Below are positions 54,973 through 63,954 of a stretch of DNA of 64,000 nt, piece by piece. The stretch covers positions 1,426,001-1,490,000 of the forward strand of contig CP183313.1 of NCBI GenBank assembly GCA_051414845.1. The letters run 5' to 3'. The notes under the pieces were generated by a model, which worked only from the letters and a program-made list of their open reading frames with translations, had not been told where the DNA came from and did not search any database. Positions within the stretch are counted from its first letter, which is position 1; each line of letters starts with the position of its first letter. The position numbers and the translations under genes are program-made. Source of the stretch: Simonsiella sp051414845. Lineage in GTDB: Bacteria; Pseudomonadota; Gammaproteobacteria; Burkholderiales; Neisseriaceae.

Positions 54973-55887
54973 TTATGCGTCCTCTTCTCGTTTCAAAATT
55001 TCACCTTCTTTGCCAATCACTTCGCGGTCGTCTTCGTCCGCGCGGTTTGGACCAACGGTGATGTAGTGCAACCAACCTGTTGCCACCGCTGCCGCAATAC
55101 CCATGGTCGCCAATGGTTTCAACAAACCTTTCCACAATTTCACGGTGGTGCTGATGTGTGGATTTTCAGGCAGCCCTTTGTACAACATCGGTTTGTCGGC
55201 ATGGTGCAACACATACATCACATGCGTGCCGCCCACGCCTTGCGGGTCGTACAAACCAGCGTTGGCGTAACCGCGATTGTTCAAATCTTTCACGCGCTCG
55301 GCAGCAACGGCTTTCATGTCTTCCTTGCTACCAAACTGAATCGCGCCAGTCGGACACGTTTTCACGCAAGCGGGCTCTTGCCCCACCGCCACGCGGTCGG
55401 AACACAGCGTACATTTATACGCCTTATTATCCTGCTTATTGATGCGCGGAATATTGAACGGACAACCCGCGATACAGTAACCGCAGCCAATACAATTTTC
55501 CTGATGAAAATCCACAATACCATTTTCATACTGAATAATCGCACCTGGCGACGGACACGCTTTCAGGCAGCCGGGGTCGGAACAGTGCATACAGCCGTCT
55601 TTGCGAATCAGCCATTCCAACTTGCCGTTTTCTTCTGTTTCCGCAAAACGCATCACCGTCCACGATTGCGCCGTCAAATCAATCGGATTATCGTACACGC
55701 CATGATTCGTGCCGATTTCATCGCGGATATCGTTCCATTCCGAACATGCCATCTGACACGCTTTGCAGCCAATACAAGTGGTTACGTCAATCAGTTTTGC
55801 CACTTCAATCGGTTTACGCACTTGTGGCGGTGGCGTGATGTCTGCCGTAGCAGAGCGGCGTTTAATGTCTAATGATTGTAATGCCAT
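54973..55887 (-). CDS. fdoH: Formate dehydrogenase iron-sulfur (beta) subunit
   Basis: A 304-residue ferredoxin-like subunit with four Cys clusters (CIGCKACQMACSEWND; CMHCSDPGCLKACPSPGA; CIGCGYCIAGCPFNIP; CTLCSDRVAVGQEPACVKTCP) for four [4Fe-4S] centres, and a C-terminal membrane helix (about residues 255-275). It passes electrons from FdoG to FdoI. Located 11 bases behind fdoG. Confidence 0.96.
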   Translation of the reverse strand: MALQSLDIKRRSATADITPPPQVRKPIEVAKLIDVTTCIGCKACQMACSEWNDIRDEIGTNHGVYDNPIDLTAQSWTVMRFAETEENGKLEWLIRKDGCMHCSDPGCLKACPSPGAIIQYENGIVDFHQENCIGCGYCIAGCPFNIPRINKQDNKAYKCTLCSDRVAVGQEPACVKTCPTGAIQFGSKEDMKAVAAERVKDLNNRGYANAGLYDPQGVGGTHVMYVLHHADKPMLYKGLPENPHISTTVKLWKGLLKPLATMGIAAAVATGWLHYITVGPNRADEDDREVIGKEGEILKREEDA

Positions 55888-55898
55888 TTTTCCGCTCC

Positions 55899-58800
55899 TT
55901 ATGCTTTCTCAATATTAACCAAAAATGCTTTGTATTCAGGTGTTTGCGTATTACAATCACCCACAAACGGCGTGAGCGAGTTCACAATAAACTGTTTCTG
56001 ACCCGATACATTTTCCCAACCTCCATGCAACGGAATACCGATTTGATGAACTGTTTTACCGTTTACAGTCAAAGGTTTAACACGCTTGGTTACCACAGCG
56101 CGCACTTTAATCCAAGCGCGTTTACTGCTGATTTTTACCCAATCGCCTTTTTCAATGCCTTTTTCTTTCGCCAATTCTTCGCTGATTTCGCAGAATTGTT
56201 CAGGCTGCCCAATCATCAACAATTTCACAGACTTCGTCCAGAATTGGAAATGCTCGGTCAAGCGATAAGTGGTTGCTACATAAGGAAATTCTTCCGCCGT
56301 ACCGACGCGATCTTTCACGCTGTCAAACAAGCGCATGGCAGGCGTTTGCACCACTTTCGGATGCAACGGATTCGTGCCGATGGGCGATTCCAACGGCTCG
56401 TAATGCTCTGGGAAGGGGCCGTCCACCAGTTTGCGTTGGCAGAACAAACGTCCCACGCCCTCTTCGTTCATGATAAACGGATTCATGCCGCTATTCGGTG
56501 CTTCGTCCGCTTTGAAGTCGGCAACGTCCGCGCCCCTCCATTTTGCGCCGTCCCATTTAATCAACACGCGGTCTTTGTCCCACGGCTTGCCGCTTGGGTC
56601 GCACGATGCGCGGTTATAAATAATGCGGCGATTTGCAGGCCAAGCCCACGCCCACTTTGGCGTATTGCCCAAGCCGCTGTCGGTGTTATCGCGTCTGTCC
56701 ATTTGGTTGCCCGCTTGCGTCCACGAACCCGAGAAAATCCACGTCGCACATTCGGTAGAACCATCGGCACGTAATTGCGCGAAACCGTCCAACAATTCAC
56801 CTTTTTTACGCAACACATTACCGTCTTTGTCCAACACATCAGCCAAAGCGTAACCATTGGATTCTTTTGCCATTTCTTCTGGCGTTGGCGCATGCGGTTT
56901 GGCGTATTTCCACGACAATTTGGTAATTGGCTCGGGATTTTTGCCGCCTTCTTTTTCGTACATCTGTTTCAGCAGCAAATACAATTCGCCCATGATGTCC
57001 AAATCAGGCAACGCCTCTGCTGGTGGTTCTGCACCAGGGTGGTGCCATTGCAACCAGCGTGAAGAATTCACGATTGAGCCAGCCTCTTCCGCAAAACACG
57101 GCGTAGGCAGCCTGAAAACTTCGGTGGCGATTTTGCTTGGGTCCACGTCATTTGCGTCGCCATGGTTTTGCCAGAACGTCGCCGTTTCCGTGTAAAGCGG
57201 GTCCATCACGACCATAAATTTCAATTTAGACAACGCCTCCGTAACGCGTTTCGCGTCAGGGAACGAGCCTTGCAAGTTAAAGCCTTGCACCAACATGCCC
57301 TTCATCGTGCCTTGATAGCAATCTTCGATGATTTGCATGATGTCGTACATTTTTTCGTATTTCGGCAACCAGTCGTAGCCGAAATTGTTTTCTGCCGTCG
57401 CATTTGCGCCATACATCCATTTCAAGAAACTTACGAAGAATGCAGGCGTATTGCTCCAGTAATTCAACTGGTTAGGTTGCAAAGCTTTTGGCGTTTGTTT
57501 CGCCAAATATTCGTCAAACGTCGGGTGTTTCGCATCGTTTGGCAAACTCAAATAACCTGGCAAAGACGTAGACAACAAGCCCAAATCCGACAAACCTTGA
57601 ATATTAGAGTGTCCGCGCAACGCATTCACGCCACCGCCAGCCATACCAATATTGCCCAACAGCAATTGAATCATCGCCATTGTGCGGATGTTTTGCGTGC
57701 CGTAAGTGTGTTGCGTCCAGCCCAGCGCGTACAAAATTGTACCTGCTTTATTGGGCGCAGACATCTCGCCCCACGCTTGCGCCACCTTCAAGAAATCTTC
57801 TTTTGGCGTGCCGCAAATATTGGTCATCACGTCCAACGTGTAGCGCGAATAATGCTTTTTCATCATTTGGAATACGCAACGTGGGTCTTGTAGCGTTGGG
57901 TCGGTTTTGGCAAAACCGTTTTCGTCCAGCGCATAAAACCATGATTCGTTGTCGTAAAACGCGCTTTTGTGTCCTGCGCGAGTCGCGATTTCAGGCTGCT
58001 GTTCGCCTTTTTTCACTTCGCTTTCAGGCTGCTCCGAACCATTTTCAGGTTTCTGACCCGCGCCCGAGAACATGCCTTCGTCAAAATCAAAACCGTCAGC
58101 AACGATAAACGATGCGTTGGTATAATTTTTCACATATTCCCATTGAATTTTATCGTTTTCAATCAACCAATTAATCAGCGAACCCAAAAACGCAATGTCC
58201 GAACCAGCGCGAATGGGCGCGTAAAAATCCGCCACCGCCGCCGTACGGTTAAAACGTGGGTCCACGACAAATAATTTCGTGCCTTTTTTCTTCTTCGCCT
58301 CAATCACCCATTTGAAACCAACGGGGTGCGCCTCGGCAGCATTACCGCCCATAACCATAATGAAATCAGCGTTTTGGATATCCATAAACGTGTTCGTCAT
58401 CGCACCACGACCAAAAGTGGACGCCAACGCCGCCACAGTCGGGCCGTGGCACACACGCGCCTGCGTATCCAAGGCGACAATGCCCAACGCACGCGCAAAT
58501 TTTTGCGTCAAAATACCCGTTTCGTTAGACGACGCCGACGCCGCCAACATAGAAATCGCGTGCGTACGGTTCACGGTTACGCCCGCCGCGTTTTTCTCTT
58601 CAAACGTCGCGTCACGCGTGTCTTTGATGTGACGCGCAATGCGTTCCAACGCCTCGTGCCACGAAATGCGTTTCCATTCATTCGTGTTTGGCTCGCGCAC
58701 TTCGGGAAACAGCACGCGATTGGGGCTGTTCACAAAATCAATCAACGATGCGCCTTTTGGACACAACGAACCACGCGAAACTGGGTGGTCAGGGTCGCCT

Positions 58801-59036
58801 TCAATGTGGAAGATTTTTTTCTTGGCATTTTTTGCGCCATCGCCCATGCTGTACAAAATTGTACCGCAGCCTACTGAACAATAAGTGCAATTATTACGCG
58901 CCTCAAACGCGCGAGAGAGTTTGTATTGACGAACTTCTGCGAAAGCGGCAGTCGGCGCAAGACCAACCGCAGCGAGCGTTGTTGCGCCCGCGCCCGCAGC
59001 AGTTATTTTGAAAAACTGCCGTCTGGTTACGTTCAT
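55899..59036 (-). CDS. fdoG: Formate dehydrogenase molybdopterin (alpha) subunit, cysteine type
   Basis: A 1045-residue periplasmic catalytic subunit. A Tat signal (TRRQFFKITAAGAG) is followed by a [4Fe-4S] motif (Cys50, Cys53, Cys57, Cys92) and the molybdopterin domains. Residue 196, selenocysteine in the E. coli enzymes, is Cys here (ARVCHGPTV, codon TGC), so no selenocysteine machinery is needed. Compared with E. coli an extra segment of about 30 residues (around 326-358) is present, rich in Glu, Gln and Pro. The ATG behind AAGGAACACC was chosen rather than one nine codons earlier. First gene of the operon. Confidence 0.95.
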   Translation of the reverse strand: MNVTRRQFFKITAAGAGATTLAAVGLAPTAAFAEVRQYKLSRAFEARNNCTYCSVGCGTILYSMGDGAKNAKKKIFHIEGDPDHPVSRGSLCPKGASLIDFVNSPNRVLFPEVREPNTNEWKRISWHEALERIARHIKDTRDATFEEKNAAGVTVNRTHAISMLAASASSNETGILTQKFARALGIVALDTQARVCHGPTVAALASTFGRGAMTNTFMDIQNADFIMVMGGNAAEAHPVGFKWVIEAKKKKGTKLFVVDPRFNRTAAVADFYAPIRAGSDIAFLGSLINWLIENDKIQWEYVKNYTNASFIVADGFDFDEGMFSGAGQKPENGSEQPESEVKKGEQQPEIATRAGHKSAFYDNESWFYALDENGFAKTDPTLQDPRCVFQMMKKHYSRYTLDVMTNICGTPKEDFLKVAQAWGEMSAPNKAGTILYALGWTQHTYGTQNIRTMAMIQLLLGNIGMAGGGVNALRGHSNIQGLSDLGLLSTSLPGYLSLPNDAKHPTFDEYLAKQTPKALQPNQLNYWSNTPAFFVSFLKWMYGANATAENNFGYDWLPKYEKMYDIMQIIEDCYQGTMKGMLVQGFNLQGSFPDAKRVTEALSKLKFMVVMDPLYTETATFWQNHGDANDVDPSKIATEVFRLPTPCFAEEAGSIVNSSRWLQWHHPGAEPPAEALPDLDIMGELYLLLKQMYEKEGGKNPEPITKLSWKYAKPHAPTPEEMAKESNGYALADVLDKDGNVLRKKGELLDGFAQLRADGSTECATWIFSGSWTQAGNQMDRRDNTDSGLGNTPKWAWAWPANRRIIYNRASCDPSGKPWDKDRVLIKWDGAKWRGADVADFKADEAPNSGMNPFIMNEEGVGRLFCQRKLVDGPFPEHYEPLESPIGTNPLHPKVVQTPAMRLFDSVKDRVGTAEEFPYVATTYRLTEHFQFWTKSVKLLMIGQPEQFCEISEELAKEKGIEKGDWVKISSKRAWIKVRAVVTKRVKPLTVNGKTVHQIGIPLHGGWENVSGQKQFIVNSLTPFVGDCNTQTPEYKAFLVNIEKA

Positions 59037-59606
59037 GGTGGTGTTCCTTCGGTTTTGTGACATTTAATTTCTAAATTTCAGAATAAACGAAACAAAATTG
59101 ACTGGATTAATATTTTTCTAGTTAAGAATAAAGCAATGATTCAAGCCATTACCATAAAGAAATACTATTTTACTGGATTTGCACAACAAATTCTAACAAA
59201 TTTTTGTAAAAACACAGCGTAAAGTATTTGAATGTTATTTTAGATAACATACTGCATTTCGTTGAAAATGAGCTTGTTTTCAGGCTACCTGAAAGCTTTC
59301 TGAGAAAATTCGTTACGGTATTAACTTTGAAACCCATCAATAAATTTATTCAAATTAAATAATAATTTAAATAAAATAATAATTTAAATAAAATTTTTTT
59401 TTCACTGATTATATCCATCAAAAAAAACAATACAACTAGCACAATTACCTTATGTTTTATATTTTTATTTAAATTCAAATAGCTAAACATAGATTATCAC
59501 AAACACAAATCATCTATATCTGAATTAACGAATAGCAACACTAATCGCTTTGTTTTCTAATTCGAATTACCTGCTCAAAAGTAGGGTTTTTATGGAGAAC
59601 AATAAA
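59037..59606. other. AT-rich divergent promoter region
   Basis: About 570 bp between fdoG and yjcH with no gene. It has two exact 17-bp tandem units (AATAATTTAAATAAAAT at 59361-59377 and 59378-59394) followed by a T-run, and one uptake sequence of the minority AGGCTACCTGAA form at 59282-59293. It probably holds promoters for both operons. Confidence 0.55.
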
Positions 59607-59957
59607 ATGAACGATCAATCTGCAACTCAGGTGCATTCTGAGAAAGAATTGGCTGAAAAAGTATTAGCCAATCCTAAATTTCAGGCAATGGCGCGCCAAA
59701 AGTCTATTGTAGGATGGACTTTTTCAGCGATTATGTTTTTTGTTTATGTCGCGTTTATCGTGATTATTGGTGCTGACCCTGCGCTGTTTGCGCAGAAGGT
59801 ATCAGAAAGTGGCGTAACAACAGTTGGCATTTATGTTGGCGTGTTTGTGATTGTCTTTTCTTTCTTGATTACCTTGGTTTATGTATCGCTTGCCAATGGT
59901 CGTTATGAAAATCTGACCCAAGAAGTGATTCAAGAAGTCATGGGAGAAAAAAAATGA
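59607..59957 (+). CDS. yjcH: DUF485 inner membrane protein YjcH
   Basis: A 116-residue protein with two membrane segments (about residues 42-64 and 77-103) of the DUF485 family, always paired with ActP-type permeases. The ATG used has GGAG ten bases upstream; an earlier ATG at 59592 would add five residues. It overlaps actP by four bases (ATGA), so translation is coupled. Confidence 0.9.
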   Translation: MNDQSATQVHSEKELAEKVLANPKFQAMARQKSIVGWTFSAIMFFVYVAFIVIIGADPALFAQKVSESGVTTVGIYVGVFVIVFSFLITLVYVSLANGRYENLTQEVIQEVMGEKK

Positions 59958-61633
59958 AAATGCAAAAATTTTTATTAGCTTCAATGGGTTTAGCGCTTTC
60001 AGGCAGCCTTTGGGCAGATGCGCTAACAGGCGATGTAAAAAAGCAGGCTACCAATTGGACTGCGATTGTGATGTTTTTTATTTTTGTCGGCGCAACTTTG
60101 TGGATTACCAAATGGGCGGCGAAAAAGAATAAATCCACTAAGGATTTTTACACAGGCGGTGGCGGTATTTCTGGCTTTCAAAACGGTTTGGCGATTGCAG
60201 GCGATTTCATGTCGGCAGCTTCATTTTTGGGCATTTCGGCAATGGTGTTTACCACAGGCTTTGACGGTTTGATTTATTCCACAGGTTTTTTGGTGGGCTG
60301 GCCTTTAGTATTGTTTTTGGTAGCAGAACGCTTGCGCAACTTAGGTAAATTTACCTTTTCCGATGTTGCCGCCTATCGTTTAAAACAAACACCTGTGCGC
60401 TTGTTTGCGGCTTCAGGTTCATTGATTGTGGTGGCGTTTTATTTGATTGCGCAAGTGGTAGGCGCAGGTAAATTGATTCAGCTGCTCTTTGGTTTGAACT
60501 ATGGCTGGGCGGTTGTGATTGTGGGCGCGCTGATGGTTGCTTATGTGATGTTCGGGGGTATGTTGGCAACGACTTGGGTGCAAATGATTAAAGCGGTTTT
60601 ACTGCTCGCTGGCGCAACATTTATGTCGTTTGTGGTATTGAAACACGTTGGCTTTGGCTTTGAAGGTTTGTTCTCCAAAGCAGTAGAAACTCATGAAAAA
60701 GGTCAAGCAATCTTGTCGCCAGGTGGCTTGGTAAAAAACCCGATTGACGCGCTGTCTTTGGGCTTGGCGTTGATGTTTGGTACAGCAGGTTTACCGCATA
60801 TTTTAATGCGTTTCTTTACCGTACCCGATGCACGCGAAGCGCGTAAATCGGTGGTTGTAGCAACAGGTTTTATCGGTTATTTCTACTTGCTCACTTTCGT
60901 GATTGGTTTTGGTGCAATCATTTACTTGACCAAAAACCCTGAATTTTTCAATGCAGTAGTCAAAGACGGCAAAACCGTTTACGAAATGATTGGCGGCACC
61001 AATATGGCAGCCGTGCATTTATCCAAAGCGGTTGGCGGAGATTTGTTGCTCGGTTTCATTTCCGCTGTTGCCTTTGCCACGATTTTGGCGGTAGTAGCAG
61101 GTTTAACTTTGTCAGGCGCGTCAGCGGTGAGCCATGATATTTACTCATCTGTGATTCGCAAAGGACAAGCGACGCAAGAAGAGGAAATGCGTGTGTCTAA
61201 ACGTGCTACATTGGCTTTGGGCGTTTTGTCTATCCTGTTGGGCTTGGCGTTTGAAAACCAAAACGTCGCGTTTATGGTGGGCTTGGCGTTTGCAGTAGCG
61301 GCCTCAGCAAACTTCCCTGTTTTAATGCTCAGCATGTTCTGGAAAGGCTTGACCACACGCGGTGCAGTTGTTGGCGGTTTCGCAGGTTTGATTGGCGCGC
61401 TGGTGTTGATTATCTTGGGCCCAACCGTTTGGGTAAGCGTGTTGCATCACAAAGAAGCGATTTTCCCATACGGCAACCCAGCAATTTTCACGATTCCTTT
61501 GGCATTCATCGTATCGTGGATTGTGTCGATAACCGATAATTCAGAACAAGCGAAAATTGACCGCGCAGGTTTCAACGCGCAATACGTTCGCTCCATGACA
61601 GGCATCGGCGCAGCAGAAGCGTCAGACCACTAA
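59954..61633 (+). CDS. actP: Acetate/cation symporter ActP
   Basis: A 559-residue sodium:solute symporter with a signal-like N-terminus and about 13 segments. FYTGGGGISGFQNGLAIAGDFMSAASFLGI is the sodium-site region of the acetate/glycolate permease branch; GTAGLPHILMRFFTVPDAREAR is another family block. It takes up acetate, pyruvate-like or glycolate anions. Operon with yjcH and ended by a strong terminator. Confidence 0.93.
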   Translation: MKMQKFLLASMGLALSGSLWADALTGDVKKQATNWTAIVMFFIFVGATLWITKWAAKKNKSTKDFYTGGGGISGFQNGLAIAGDFMSAASFLGISAMVFTTGFDGLIYSTGFLVGWPLVLFLVAERLRNLGKFTFSDVAAYRLKQTPVRLFAASGSLIVVAFYLIAQVVGAGKLIQLLFGLNYGWAVVIVGALMVAYVMFGGMLATTWVQMIKAVLLLAGATFMSFVVLKHVGFGFEGLFSKAVETHEKGQAILSPGGLVKNPIDALSLGLALMFGTAGLPHILMRFFTVPDAREARKSVVVATGFIGYFYLLTFVIGFGAIIYLTKNPEFFNAVVKDGKTVYEMIGGTNMAAVHLSKAVGGDLLLGFISAVAFATILAVVAGLTLSGASAVSHDIYSSVIRKGQATQEEEMRVSKRATLALGVLSILLGLAFENQNVAFMVGLAFAVAASANFPVLMLSMFWKGLTTRGAVVGGFAGLIGALVLIILGPTVWVSVLHHKEAIFPYGNPAIFTIPLAFIVSWIVSITDNSEQAKIDRAGFNAQYVRSMTGIGAAEASDH

Positions 61634-61692
61634 AACTATATCTTTTTCTAACTTTTTAACTGATTTCCACACGATTTGAGTGTGTTGCAGTT

Positions 61693-61738
61693 GGCAGCTC
61701 GGCGGTGCAAACCGTATTTTATCCGAGCTGCCTTTTTT
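61693..61738 (+). terminator. Terminator of yjcH-actP
   Basis: GGCAGCTCGG and CCGAGCTGCC form a 10-bp stem with a 20-base loop (itself GCGGT.../ACCG paired), followed by six T. Confidence 0.88.
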
Positions 61739-61772
61739 GTTTCAGCGTAGCTAAAACAACAAACTTGGTATT

Positions 61773-62252
61773 TTAACCAAGTTTTTTAATACCTAAAATT
61801 TCAAATAATCTTGCCAGTAAAACATCTTTTAATAGCTCTCGCGTTTCAGGCTGCCTGAATAATGCGACGAGTTCTGCATCGATTTCTACATAATCCACAA
61901 TCTCTTGCAAATTAGAAAAAGTGCGCATTAAGCTTTTATTTTCAAATTGTTCTTCATTTTCAGGCAGCAAAACAAATCGCCAGAAAGGTTCGCTTTTCAT
62001 GTGATACACTGGTAAACCAAATCGCATTTTGTGATGCGGATTGCGCACCCATAAATGCCATTCTCTTTCAAATGCGCGGCGGATGTTCTCGGTTAAATAA
62101 ATGCGCTCTGCTTGCAAATCTTCTTGCTCATACAACCGAATGATTGCCAGTAACAGCACAAACTTATGCGGCGATTGATTATTTTTGTGCGTGTAATTGG
62201 TGTGCAATTGACGAAATTGTGTCGCATAGTTCAATAACGTAGATAACATCAT
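61773..62252 (-). CDS. Stand-alone protein like the DNA sulfur-binding domain
   Basis: A 159-residue protein. SPHKFVLLLAIIRLYEQ (residues 27-43), PVYHMKSEPFWRFV (81-94) and the C-terminal LVALFRQPETRELLKDVLLARLF (129-150) follow the pattern of the N-terminal domain of ScoMcrA-like HNH nucleases, which recognises phosphorothioate DNA. No HNH or other nuclease motif follows; the protein ends there. It starts inside the stop of the XRE gene (ATGA overlap), so the two are made together, divergent from dndC. Reading of phosphorothioated DNA as signal or defence is inferred from this context. The call rests on pattern memory, not on alignment. Confidence 0.62.
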   Translation of the reverse strand: MMLSTLLNYATQFRQLHTNYTHKNNQSPHKFVLLLAIIRLYEQEDLQAERIYLTENIRRAFEREWHLWVRNPHHKMRFGLPVYHMKSEPFWRFVLLPENEEQFENKSLMRTFSNLQEIVDYVEIDAELVALFRQPETRELLKDVLLARLFEILGIKKLG

Positions 62253-62530
62253 TTCTCGCTTAACTCTTGCTGCAATTGTTGTAATACTTCTGCCACATTC
62301 AATTGCAATGCTTCACAATACTCAACAAATTCAAACACATCTAGTCTCCTATCTCCTGTTTCCACTTTTCCTACAAACGAATGCACCACATTCATTTTTT
62401 CCGCCAATGCCCGTTGCGACAACCCCAAATCTAATCTTTTCTGGATAAGGAGTTGCCGCAGTTTCATATGTTCGCTGGAGTGAATAGAAAGTCTAGGATT
62501 TCGCATTGCACCGATTTTAGGTACAATCAT
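62249..62530 (-). CDS. XRE-family transcriptional regulator
   Basis: A 93-residue protein with a Cro/C1-type helix-turn-helix at about residues 24-80 (LGLSQRALAEKMNVVHSFVGKVETG). The start is uncertain: the first ATG (62530) has AGGTG six bases upstream, but later ATGs at 62506 and 62467 are possible and would leave the inner operator outside the gene. It overlaps the sulfur-binding-like gene by four bases and is divergent from dndC, so it is the likely controller of both units. Confidence 0.85.
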   Translation of the reverse strand: MIVPKIGAMRNPRLSIHSSEHMKLRQLLIQKRLDLGLSQRALAEKMNVVHSFVGKVETGDRRLDVFEFVEYCEALQLNVAEVLQQLQQELSEK

Positions 62531-62553
62531 GCTTGCACCTGTTTTAGGTGCAA
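62506..62553. promoter_or_regulatory. Twin 21-bp operators in the dnd divergent region
   Basis: Two near-identical palindromes, 62506-62526 and 62533-62553. The outer is TTGCACCT-N5-AGGTGCAA, perfect in both arms; the inner is TTGCACC-N7-GGTACAA, with one changed base. The centre TTTTAGGT is shared. Centres are 27 bp apart, so two dimers could bind on nearly the same face. They cover the start of the XRE gene and lie 27 bases before dndC. Confidence 0.75.
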
Positions 62554-62579
62554 ATGAAAATAAATAGATGAATTAAAAA

Positions 62580-63695
62580 ATGAATGTTATCCCCATACAC
62601 ATTGCCAATCCGTTTGAAGCCATTGAAGAAAATATTGCCGAAGAATATTTGAGCAAATCGCAATCGTACCCGTGGATTATTACGTTTTCGGGCGGTAAAG
62701 ACAGCACTTTGGTCGCACATTTGGTTTTTGGCATGTTGCTGTCTTTGCCGCCTAGTTTGCGCCAACGCAAAGTGTTTTTCGTGTCCAACGATACCTTGGT
62801 GGAAAGTCCGCTAGTGGTGCAACACATGCGCAAGACGTTGCAGAAAATTTTAGACGCGGCACACATTTTCAGGCTGCCTGTAATGGGCGAAGTAACCACG
62901 CCCAAATTGCAAGAAACGTTTTGGACGTTGTTGATTGGCAAGGGTTATCCCACGCCGAATCGTTCTATGCGCTGGTGTACTGACCGCCTGAAAATTCAGC
63001 CGACCAGCAGCTATATTGTGCAAAAAGTGGATGAAAATGGCGCGGCGATTATTGTACTTGGTGTGCGTAAAGATGAATCGTCCACGCGCAAGGCAAGTAT
63101 TGAGCGGCATCAAAATATAGGCGAATCGAATCTCACACCACACAGCGATTTGAAAAATGCGTTTGTGTATCGTCCGATTGTGGATTTGACAACCGATGAA
63201 GTATGGGAGTTTTTGGCGGCGAATAATCCGCCATGGGGTGGCTCGCATGAGGGTTTAATCAAGTTGTATCGTGAAGCGGCTGGCGGTGAGTGTCCGATTG
63301 TGTTGTCGCAAGACGACGCACCAGGGTGCGGTACAAATTCTAGTCGTTTTGGTTGTTGGACTTGCACAGTGGTGAATAAGGACAAGAGTTTGCAAGGCTT
63401 TGTGGATGTCGGCAAAACGGAATTTACGCCGTTGATTGAGTTTCGCGATTGGTTGGTTGAAATTCACAATAATCCTGAATTTCGCTCGGTGGAACGGCGC
63501 AACGGCACAGTTACGATTAAAAATGGTAAACACATTCCTGGCCCATTTACGATTCCTGCGCGGCAGATGATGTTGGATAAGTTATTGGCGGTACAAGAAC
63601 AATTTGGCAGCGAATTGATTTCGTCTGATGAAATTGAGTGGATTAAGCAAATGTGGTCGGAAGATTTAATTTTGTCGCACGAACGCAGCAAATAA
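62580..63695 (+). CDS. dndC: DNA phosphorothioation sulfurtransferase DndC
   Basis: A 371-residue PAPS-reductase-like PP-loop enzyme. ATP loop SGGKDST at residues 37-43, RWCTDRLKI (Cys133), and the Cys set Cys238, Cys250, Cys259 and Cys262 that binds [4Fe-4S] in DndC. It activates the DNA backbone and inserts sulfur together with DndD and DndE. No dndB is seen upstream, where the normal repressor gene would be. No clear ribosome binding site before the ATG. Followed, after an uptake sequence, by two further dnd genes. Confidence 0.93.
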   Translation: MNVIPIHIANPFEAIEENIAEEYLSKSQSYPWIITFSGGKDSTLVAHLVFGMLLSLPPSLRQRKVFFVSNDTLVESPLVVQHMRKTLQKILDAAHIFRLPVMGEVTTPKLQETFWTLLIGKGYPTPNRSMRWCTDRLKIQPTSSYIVQKVDENGAAIIVLGVRKDESSTRKASIERHQNIGESNLTPHSDLKNAFVYRPIVDLTTDEVWEFLAANNPPWGGSHEGLIKLYREAAGGECPIVLSQDDAPGCGTNSSRFGCWTCTVVNKDKSLQGFVDVGKTEFTPLIEFRDWLVEIHNNPEFRSVERRNGTVTIKNGKHIPGPFTIPARQMMLDKLLAVQEQFGSELISSDEIEWIKQMWSEDLILSHERSK

Positions 63696-63730
63696 TTTCA
63701 GGCTGCCTGAAAATCATTTTAAAAGGAAAC

Positions 63731-63952
63731 ATGATGAAACCCGAAACACAAGAACAAATTAGCGATTTATTGCTGTGGAACGACGAAGAATCGCACCAAC
63801 TGATGACGGAAATTGCGGCAAAGCATAATGTGCATTTGGATGCGTTGGCGGATTTGGTGGCGTGGGAACGTGAACAGCAAATTCGCATTCGTCGTCGCGG
63901 TATGATGGAAGCATTAGATGATATTTTTGATAATCAAGCATACTGGAAATAA
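63731..63952 (+). CDS. Small protein associated with DNA phosphorothioation loci
   Basis: A 73-residue acidic helical protein (MMKPETQEQISDLLLWNDEE, then LADLVAWEREQQIRIRRRG). Small genes of this type sit between dndC and dndD in many dnd loci; their role is not established. AAGGAAAC precedes the ATG. It ends two bases before the next ATG. Confidence 0.75.
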   Translation: MMKPETQEQISDLLLWNDEESHQLMTEIAAKHNVHLDALADLVAWEREQQIRIRRRGMMEALDDIFDNQAYWK

Positions 63953-63954
63953 CC

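Noticed and set aside
54970..56774. Two 300-codon plus-strand frames opposite fdoH and fdoG
   Set aside because: Antisense shadows of well-supported genes, with no domain pattern or ribosome binding site.
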